NCBI RefSeq assembly: GCF_001983105.1
Contig: NZ_MOMC01000014.1
Span: forward strand, 233,855 to 239,217
Origin: Pseudofrankia asymbiotica
GTDB lineage: Bacteria > Actinomycetota > Actinomycetes > Frankiales > Frankiaceae
Direction: 5' to 3'
Length of the DNA: 5,363 nucleotides
Shown in pieces: positions 1-5,363 of the stretch. The position numbers were made by a program, and so were the translations under genes. Within the stretch, counting starts at the first letter, position 1; the number at the start of each line of letters is the position of its first letter. The notes beneath the pieces are model-generated. The model saw nothing but the letters and a program-made list of their open reading frames with translations, was not told where the DNA came from and made no database searches.

Positions 1-1760
<1,760 letters not shown>

Positions 1761-1772
<12 letters not shown>

Positions 1773-1850
1773 CGTCGCCTGGCACCGTCGCGCCGCCTGG
1801 CACCTCTAGCGCCGCCTGGCACCGTCTAGCGCCGCCTGGCACTGCCTGGC
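1761..1850. repeat. Short tandem repeat array, ~20-bp unit, between uvrA and the OmpA-like gene
   Basis: Four head-to-tail units of 18-20 bp start at 1771, 1790, 1808 and 1828. The consensus is AGCGCCGCCTGGCACCGTCT. The core GCCTGGCAC recurs exactly at 1777-1785, 1795-1803, 1814-1822 and 1834-1842. A 10-bp partial unit lies at 1761-1770, inside the last codons and stop of uvrA, and a decayed GCCTGGC follows at 1844-1850. Units differ by single substitutions and 1-2 bp deletions, so the array is slightly degenerate. There are no spacers between units, which rules out CRISPR. Its role is unknown; it could be a slippage-prone microsatellite-like stretch or part of the transcription-end region of the two convergent genes. 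Confidence 0.85.
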
Positions 1851-1880
1851 GCCGCTGCTTGGTGCCCAGGCGACGCCTGG
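1833..1880. terminator. Dyad-rich segment, possible bidirectional terminator of uvrA and the OmpA-like gene
   Basis: The last repeat unit, CGCCTGGCAC (1833-1842), can pair with GTGCCCAGGCG (1862-1872) with one bulged base across a 19-nt loop. In addition, 1866-1880 is a perfect 15-bp palindrome, CCAGGCGACGCCTGG, lying 6 bp beyond the stop of the - strand gene. Both stems are very GC-rich. There is no T tract on either strand, so a classical intrinsic terminator is not shown. Actinobacteria often end transcripts at hairpins without U runs, and the position between two convergent stops fits that use. The terminator role is inferred. Confidence 0.45.
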
Positions 1881-1886
1881 CCGGCG

Positions 1887-2696
1887 CTACTTCTTCGGGA
1901 GGCGGACGACGATCTCGACGCGGCGGTTGAAGCGCTGGCCCGCCGCGTTGACGGAGCCGTCCGGGTTACGTTCCTCGACCAGGGGGCGCGTGCTCCCGAA
2001 CCCGACGGAGGTGACCGAGGCGGCCTGAACGCCGTGGTCGGTGAGATAACGCTGGACGACGGCGGCCCGGCGCTCCGACAGGGGCTGGTTGACGCTCGCC
2101 GAGCCCGTCGCGTCGGTATGCCCGCGCACCTTGATCTCGCCGCCGGCATAGTGCGCGTTGATCAGCCTGATGGTCGCGTCCATCGTGTCGGTGCTGCCGA
2201 TGACGTCGCTTCCGGTCTCGAACAGGGCATCGCTGTTGAAGATCAGGATGAAGACCTCGCGGCCCGTCTCGTCGATGGCCTGGAGGTTCCCGCCCGAGAT
2301 CCCGGTGAGGTCGACGTCAGGCCCGGGGAGCCGGTAGAGCGAGTTCGGCACCAGCGTGGTCCCGTCCTCCGGGGTGTGGGCGTACCCGCTGAAGTCCCCG
2401 CAGGGGATGCGCAGCACCAGCCCGGCGCCGAAGTCCTCGGTGCCGCAGGTGGGGTCGAGCGTCCCGTCGTCGTTGAGGTCGAACAGGCCCTGCTGGGCCC
2501 CCGGCGGCAACGAGGCGTCCGCGGACGGCTCTTCGGACGGCGTGGCCGCCGTCGCCTGGACGGGCGCGGCAGAGGTCGACGCGCTCGGGGTGGCCTTGTC
2601 TCCGGGCGACCCCGAGGAACCTCCGCAGCCAGCGGTGAGCAGGAGTCCGGCGGCGGCGAGGGCCGCCAGCAGTGACGTCGCGATCTCTCGTTTCAT
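1887..2696 (-). CDS. Lipoprotein with C-terminal OmpA-like peptidoglycan-binding domain
   Basis: A predicted 269-residue secreted, lipid-anchored protein that should hold on to peptidoglycan from the outer face of the membrane. Residues 1-24 are a lipoprotein signal: MKRE, a hydrophobic Leu/Ala stretch, then the lipobox LTAGC with Cys24 as the lipidated residue. Residues 25-65 are a Ser/Thr/Ala/Pro-rich linker. Residues 66-145 form an unassigned region that begins with DLNDDGTLD (73-81), an EF-hand-like acidic loop, and contains two cysteines (C84, C99) that could form a disulfide. Residues ~148-269 are an OmpA-like domain, with FNSDALFETGS, then GHTDATGS and LSERR. Asp195 and Arg210 keep the 15-residue spacing of E. 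coli OmpA Asp271/Arg286, which bind diaminopimelate, and the domain ends with NRRVEIVV. The ATG at 2696 is preferred over an in-frame TTG at 2708 because GGGGGA lies 4 nt before the ATG and nothing suitable precedes the TTG. It is not a beta-barrel porin: the OmpA barrel is absent. Confidence 0.93.
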   Translation of the reverse strand: MKREIATSLLAALAAAGLLLTAGCGGSSGSPGDKATPSASTSAAPVQATAATPSEEPSADASLPPGAQQGLFDLNDDGTLDPTCGTEDFGAGLVLRIPCGDFSGYAHTPEDGTTLVPNSLYRLPGPDVDLTGISGGNLQAIDETGREVFILIFNSDALFETGSDVIGSTDTMDATIRLINAHYAGGEIKVRGHTDATGSASVNQPLSERRAAVVQRYLTDHGVQAASVTSVGFGSTRPLVEERNPDGSVNAAGQRFNRRVEIVVRLPKK

Positions 2697-2828
2697 TCTG
2701 TCCCCCAAAGCTGCGCGATGGTGGGACGTTAGACACAGTTGGTGCCCAGAGGATCTCTATGCCGCGTAGCCGACAGGTGCGGCGACAGAGGCCCTGACCT
2801 GGTTCATCTCCCGGAAACAGTCGGGATC

Positions 2829-2846
2829 CGGGCTTCTGAGTGCCCG
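2829..2846 (-). terminator. Weak hairpin just after the STAS gene
   Basis: On the - strand CGGGC pairs with GCCCG across an 8-nt loop, beginning 9 nt after the STAS stop codon. The stem is only 5 bp and no U tract follows, so it is a weak terminator candidate, and some read-through into the lipoprotein gene would be expected. I found no convincing promoter in the remaining bases of the 158-bp gap before the lipoprotein gene. Confidence 0.25.
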
Positions 2847-2854
2847 AGCCGCTG

Positions 2855-3334
2855 CTACCCGGCGGGCACCGGGCCGGGGAGCACGCGCAGGCCGGGGGCG
2901 TCGTCCCAGCCGGTGACGATGAGCAGGCCGAGCAGCCAGGGCGCCGCGGCGTGCAGCACGAGGCGCCGCCCGTCGCGGTTCAGGTTGCCCGCGGAGGCCA
3001 CCAGCGCCCGCAGGCCGCCGACGTCGACGCGGCGCAGCCGCGCCAGGTCGATGCGGACGTCGCCGCGGCCGTGGTGCGCGACCTTCGCGAGTGTGCCGAC
3101 GAGTGCCGGCAGTACCGACACGTCGATGTCGCCGTCGATCGAGAGCATCGGTGGCTCGAAGGTGGCGGCGACGCGCATCGCGCCGGTCTGGATCTCCAGC
3201 CGCTCGGCGTCGAAGCTGTGGTAGGCGGCGGACTGCGCGGGAATTGCCGGGTCTGCCTCTGCGAGGCCGAGGGGCTCCGCCGGGCTCGCGGGGCCGGTGA
3301 GGTAGTCGTTTGGAACCGCTCTGACGTCGGGCAC
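2855..3334 (-). CDS. STAS-domain protein, anti-sigma-factor-antagonist-like
   Basis: A 159-residue cytoplasmic protein with no signal peptide or membrane segment. Residues 1-58 are an unassigned N-terminal region rich in Ala and Pro. Residues ~60-152 read as a STAS domain: MLSIDGDIDVSVLPALVGTL (strand and first helix), VRIDLARLRRVDVGGLRAL (central strand and the conserved loop), then the RRLVLHAAAP strand and a closing helix. STAS proteins such as SpoIIAA and RsbV bind anti-sigma kinases and are switched by phosphorylation of a serine in a DSSG-type loop. Here that loop is D104-V105-G106-G107, with no serine, so it cannot be switched that way; a partner-binding or structural role is more likely. 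The GTG start at 3334 is chosen because AGGGAGGG lies about 5 nt upstream. The frame stays open upstream to 3574 but would then overlap the end of rtcB without a supporting ribosome site. Specific partner unknown. Confidence 0.88.
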   Translation of the reverse strand: MPDVRAVPNDYLTGPASPAEPLGLAEADPAIPAQSAAYHSFDAERLEIQTGAMRVAATFEPPMLSIDGDIDVSVLPALVGTLAKVAHHGRGDVRIDLARLRRVDVGGLRALVASAGNLNRDGRRLVLHAAAPWLLGLLIVTGWDDAPGLRVLPGPVPAG

Positions 3335-3340
3335 GGGTGC

Positions 3341-3348
3341 CCTCCCTG
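3341..3348 (-). promoter_or_regulatory. Ribosome-binding site that fixes the STAS GTG start
   Basis: On the - strand the sequence reads AACAGGGAGGGCACCC followed by GTG. The purine-rich AGGGAGGG is well placed for the GTG at 3334, and this spacing decides the start over longer in-frame alternatives. Confidence 0.7.
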
Positions 3349-3357
3349 TTCCCCTGG

Positions 3358-3393
3358 GGCCAGTGGCCACGTCGTGACACGCGGCCACTGGCC
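3358..3393. promoter_or_regulatory. Perfect 11-bp inverted repeat upstream of the STAS gene (operator or leader hairpin)
   Basis: GGCCAGTGGCC at 3358-3368 is exactly reverse-complementary to GGCCACTGGCC at 3383-3393. Each arm is itself a near palindrome (GGCCA, one base, TGGCC), so the pair also reads as two copies of a palindromic 11-mer with centres 25 bp apart. The 14-bp interval contains a third small palindrome, CGTGACACG (3373-3381). The element ends 9 bp upstream of the STAS ribosome-binding site. This geometry suits either tandem binding of a dimeric repressor or a hairpin in the transcript leader. It is too far from the rtcB stop (126 bp) to be that gene's obvious terminator, though this is not excluded. 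Confidence 0.6.
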
Positions 3394-3431
3394 GGCCGGA
3401 ACCGCCATGTGCTGGAACGTATTGTCCAACG

Positions 3432-3458
3432 AACGGGACCCACCGTAAGGTCCGTTCC
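3432..3458 (-). promoter_or_regulatory. Candidate ECF-sigma-type promoter for the STAS gene
   Basis: On the - strand GGAAC (3458-3454) is followed after 18 bp by CGTT (3435-3432). This resembles the GGAA(C/T) ... GTT arrangement of actinobacterial ECF sigma promoters. It would start transcription near 3425 and place the inverted repeat 3358-3393 inside the leader. The motif is short and the match may be chance; a poor housekeeping-type -10 (GACAAT, 3429-3424) overlaps the same area. Confidence 0.22.
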
Positions 3459-3518
3459 GGTGAACGTCCTCCGTCCATGAGCCATGACCATGACGGCCGC
3501 GGCGGTCCCGCCCCCGGT

Positions 3519-4733
3519 TCAGCCCTTGACGCAGAGGACGGCACGCAGCCGCGCGACCACCTCGACAAGATCACCGCTGAAGCCGATGACCTCGTCGATG
3601 TCCTTGTAGGCGGCGGGGATCTCGTCGAGCACCCCGGGGTCGGTGCGGCATTCGACGCCGGCCGTCTGGGTGCGCAGGTCGTCCAGGGTGAACGTCCTGC
3701 GCGCCTTGGACCGGCTCATCCGCCGCCCGGCACCGTGCGGCGCGGACGCGAACGCCTCCGGGTTGCCCAGACCGCGGACGATGTACGAGCCGGTGCCCAT
3801 GGAGCCGGGGATGATGCCGTACTCGCCGGCCCGCGCCGAGATCGCGCCCTTGCGGGTCACCAGCACGTCGGCGCCGTAGTGATGTTCCTCCGCGACGTAG
3901 TTGTGGTGGCAGTTGACGTTCGCGAAGGCCGCCTCGCCCATGTGCGGGCCCTCGGCCGGCGGGCACGGGACCCGCAGCGACGGGAAGAAGCCGCGCAGCG
4001 CGTCGGCGTACAGCGCGAGCATGGTCTGCCGGTTGCGCCACGCGTACTCCTGCGCCCAGCGCAGGTCGTGGCGGTAGGCGGCCATCTCCGGCGTGCCCGC
4101 GAGGAACACCGCGAGGTCCCGGTCGGGCAGGCCGGTGTTGTGGGCCAGGCCCTTGGCGACCCTGATGTGCGCGTCGGCGATCTCCTTGCCGATGTTGCGG
4201 GAGCCGGAGTGCAGCATCATCCAGACCGCGTCGTCGGCGTCGAGGCACAGCTCGATGAAGTGGTTGCCCGACCCGAGGGTGCCGAGCTGCGTCATCGCCC
4301 TGCCGAGCAGGCCTGAGACCTTCGGGTGCAGACCCGGGAAGGCATCCCAGAGGTCGGCGCTGCGGCGAACCCTGGTGGACACATCGGCGTGATGGCGGTG
4401 CCCTACCGGGATGGCGGCCTCGATGGCGGACCGCACCGCGCCCAGGTCGTCCGGCAGGTCGGACGCGGTCAGGCTCGTGCGCAGCGCGGCCATCCCGCAG
4501 CCGATGTCGACGCCGACGGCCGCCGGGGAGACGGCTTCCCGCATCGCCACGACGGAGCCGACCGTCGCGCCCTTGCCCAGGTGCACGTCCGGCATGACGG
4601 CTACGTGGTGGTGGATGTAGGGAAGCGAGGCGATCGCGCGCAGCTGGTCCAGAGCGGCGCTCTCCACGCCCTCCGGCCGGGTCCACATCCAGATCGGCGA
4701 CCGCCCACCACCGAGCCGGGCCACGGGACTCAT
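3519..4733 (-). CDS. rtcB: RtcB-family RNA ligase (RNA-splicing ligase)
   Basis: Joins RNA ends bearing 2',3'-cyclic phosphate or 3'-phosphate to 5'-OH ends, using GTP and Mn(II), through a histidine-guanylate intermediate; cytoplasmic. At 404 residues it matches the family (E. coli RtcB is 408). Family motifs run in order: VMPDVHLGKGATVGS (46-60), VDIGCGM with metal ligands Asp76 and Cys79, GSGNHF with His158, LHSGSRNIGK with His175, NCHHNYV with His277 as the likely fifth metal ligand, GIIPGSMGTGSYIV (306-319), and PHGAGRRMSR (332-341) with His333 as the guanylated nucleophile. AYKDID near the C-terminus is also typical. All catalytic residues appear present, so the enzyme should be active. 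The ATG at 4733 is supported by AGGAG 9 nt upstream. No archease, RtcA cyclase or RtcR activator is visible nearby, so the biological substrate (tRNA, rRNA or toxin-cut RNA) cannot be told from context. Confidence 0.97.
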   Translation of the reverse strand: MSPVARLGGGRSPIWMWTRPEGVESAALDQLRAIASLPYIHHHVAVMPDVHLGKGATVGSVVAMREAVSPAAVGVDIGCGMAALRTSLTASDLPDDLGAVRSAIEAAIPVGHRHHADVSTRVRRSADLWDAFPGLHPKVSGLLGRAMTQLGTLGSGNHFIELCLDADDAVWMMLHSGSRNIGKEIADAHIRVAKGLAHNTGLPDRDLAVFLAGTPEMAAYRHDLRWAQEYAWRNRQTMLALYADALRGFFPSLRVPCPPAEGPHMGEAAFANVNCHHNYVAEEHHYGADVLVTRKGAISARAGEYGIIPGSMGTGSYIVRGLGNPEAFASAPHGAGRRMSRSKARRTFTLDDLRTQTAGVECRTDPGVLDEIPAAYKDIDEVIGFSGDLVEVVARLRAVLCVKG

Positions 4734-4742
4734 GACTTGTTG

Positions 4743-4747
4743 CTCCT
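4743..4747 (-). promoter_or_regulatory. Ribosome-binding site of rtcB
   Basis: AGGAG lies 9 nt before the rtcB ATG and supports that start. The upstream bases TAGGAG also include the stop codon of a 47-codon open frame (4889-4746), so if that frame were translated, its termination would coincide with the rtcB ribosome site. Confidence 0.75.
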
Positions 4748-4842
4748 ATTTCCATGCGGCGGGCAGGCGTTCCACTCGCGGGCCGTCCGTCCGCGCGTCG
4801 TCGTCACCGGAAACCTGCCGGCTCAGGTATGCGCGCCGGACA

Positions 4843-4871
4843 AGCATGCGAGACCGTTCGGCAACGGACAA
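4843..4871 (-). promoter_or_regulatory. Weak candidate rtcB promoter in a locally AT-richer patch
   Basis: On the - strand TTGTCC (4871-4866) is followed after 17 bp by CATGCT (4848-4843). This is a 4/6 and 3/6 match to housekeeping -35 and -10 boxes with ideal spacing. It lies just beyond the glsB hairpin, where a promoter for rtcB would be expected, and the bases 4862-4880 are unusually AT-rich for this window. The match is weak. The gap 4734-4959 holds this candidate, the hairpins after glsB and a possible 47-codon frame, and nothing else I can support. Confidence 0.22.
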
Positions 4872-4891
4872 ATCGTTTTCCCCGCGCATGC

Positions 4892-4930
4892 GTCCGCCGG
4901 CCGGGGCTCGGGCGCCCTCGGCCGGCGGAC
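4892..4930 (-). terminator. Strong 12-bp hairpin after the glsB-like gene, likely terminator
   Basis: GTCCGCCGGCCG (4892-4903) and CGGCCGGCGGAC (4919-4930) form a perfect 12-bp inverted repeat around a 15-nt loop, starting 29 nt after the glsB-like stop. A smaller 5-bp stem (CCGGG/CCCGG, 4939-4955) sits between the stop and this hairpin. There is no U tract, but a GAAAACGATTTG stretch follows. The strength and position suggest a terminator that separates this gene from rtcB. Confidence 0.55.
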
Positions 4931-4959
4931 TGGGAGAACCGGGCTGCTCACCCGGGGGA

Positions 4960-5307
4960 CTACCGCAGGTCGATGTGCGAGCGGTCGCGGTTGTGGGAGC
5001 GGCGGCCAGCACCGCCGAACATCGACGGCCCGCCGCCGACGCCGCCCCCGGTGCGCCTGCGCAGGAAGAACGGGGCGGCCAGCGCGACGAGCCCACAGGC
5101 GACGCCGATCTGAAGAATATGGCGGATCCAGTCGATTCCGCCGGTGTGGCGTACCCCGATCCAACTGGCGATGACATTACCGACAAGGGCGCCGATAATA
5201 CCCAGACAGACGGTCGCCCACAGCGGGACGCTCCCCCGACGCATCAGCGCGCGGGCGAGCAGACCGACGATCGCCCCGCCGATCACGATCCACAGGATTT
5301 GGAACAC
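4960..5307 (-). CDS. GlsB/YeaQ/YmgE-family small membrane protein
   Basis: A 115-residue integral membrane protein of the family once called transglycosylase-associated proteins, often linked to general stress responses; the molecular function is not established. Three hydrophobic helices are visible: residues 2-20 (FQILWIVIGGAIVGLLARAL), 29-51 (LWATVCLGIIGALVGNVIASWIG) and 61-82. The glycine-rich LGIIGALVG in helix 2 and GGAIVGLLARALM in helix 1 are family hallmarks. Typical members are about 80-90 residues; here an extra ~33-residue Gly/Arg/Ser-rich tail (83-115) follows helix 3 and is predicted soluble and basic. The GTG start at 5307 is supported by GGAGG 5 nt upstream and by the helix beginning directly at the start. 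A hairpin follows the stop, and a SigB-like -10 box precedes the gene, so it is probably a single-gene unit. Confidence 0.92.
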   Translation of the reverse strand: MFQILWIVIGGAIVGLLARALMRRGSVPLWATVCLGIIGALVGNVIASWIGVRHTGGIDWIRHILQIGVACGLVALAAPFFLRRRTGGGVGGGPSMFGGAGRRSHNRDRSHIDLR

Positions 5308-5344
5308 GGCAGCCTCCGACGTGCTCGACGGTAAGGCCAGTGGA

Positions 5345-5350
5345 ATACCC
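5345..5350 (-). promoter_or_regulatory. SigB-like -10 box (GGGTAT) of the glsB-like gene
   Basis: On the - strand GGGTAT lies 37 nt before the GTG start, which would give a leader of about 30 nt. GGGTA(T/C) is the -10 consensus of actinobacterial SigB-group stress sigma factors. Their GTTT-type -35 would fall 14-16 bp further upstream, just outside the window, so only half the promoter can be seen. The match fits the usual stress regulation of this family. Confidence 0.4.
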
Positions 5351-5363
5351 GAGACCTCACCCC

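Noticed and set aside
2034..2675. A 213-codon + strand frame antisense to the lipoprotein gene
   Set aside because: Low-complexity Arg/Gly/Val shadow; the opposite strand has a signal peptide, a lipobox and an OmpA-like domain.
2697..2854. Promoter for the lipoprotein gene
   Set aside because: I looked for housekeeping, SigB-like and ECF-like boxes on the - strand and found only poor matches (for example TAACGT without a -35), so none is called.
2757..3491. A 244-codon - strand frame across the STAS gene
   Set aside because: Out-of-frame shadow dominated by Arg, Pro and Ala; the STAS frame has a clear fold pattern and ribosome site.
3475..3494. Three-fold CCATGA-type mini repeat between rtcB and the STAS gene
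   Set aside because: Only about 20 bp, imperfect, and not positioned with any start or stop; chance cannot be excluded.
3335..3574. An 80-residue N-terminal extension of the STAS protein
   Set aside because: The frame is open, but it would overlap the end of rtcB, cross the inverted repeat, and lacks a ribosome site; the GTG at 3334 is well supported.
3477..4316. A 279-codon + strand frame antisense to rtcB
   Set aside because: Composition is that of an antisense shadow in GC-rich DNA, with no recognisable motif and no ribosome site.
3571..4755. A 394-codon - strand frame over rtcB
   Set aside because: Arg/Pro/Gly-rich out-of-frame shadow; the rtcB frame holds the catalytic motifs and a good ribosome site.

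Overview
The window is very GC-rich, its coding regions strongly favour G or C at the third codon position, and it uses GTG as well as ATG starts. The proteins look actinobacterial. A high-GC actinomycete chromosome is the best reading; a Frankia-like lineage is possible, but that is an impression from protein style and not something I can prove here. No phage, transposon, CRISPR or RNA-gene signal was seen.

Layout: the left third (1-1772, + strand) is the C-terminal ~589 residues of the excision-repair ATPase UvrA; its N-terminus lies outside the window. Everything to the right is on the - strand and converges on uvrA. In the direction of transcription (right to left) these are a small three-helix membrane protein of the GlsB/YeaQ/YmgE family (5307-4960), an RtcB-family RNA ligase (4733-3519), a STAS-domain protein with a degenerate phosphorylation site (3334-2855), and a lipoprotein with a C-terminal OmpA-like peptidoglycan-binding domain (2696-1887). 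The uvrA and lipoprotein genes meet tail to tail across a 114-bp spacer filled by a short GC-rich tandem repeat and a palindrome. The TAG stops of both genes lie in copies of the repeat.

The four - strand genes are separated by 158-226 bp, so they are probably not one tight operon. A 12-bp hairpin sits just after glsB, a perfect 11-bp inverted repeat sits just before the STAS ribosome-binding site, and a GGGTAT box resembling actinobacterial SigB-type -10 elements sits before glsB. A stress theme is plausible (DNA repair, RNA end repair, a general-stress membrane protein, an anti-anti-sigma-like fold, a wall-anchored lipoprotein), but the link between these genes is inference from position only. 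No clearly new multi-gene system is visible. The most notable items are the stop-to-stop repeat array, the palindromic element before the STAS gene with a partial copy at the glsB promoter, the serine-less STAS motif, and a solitary RtcB lacking the usual RNA-repair neighbours.
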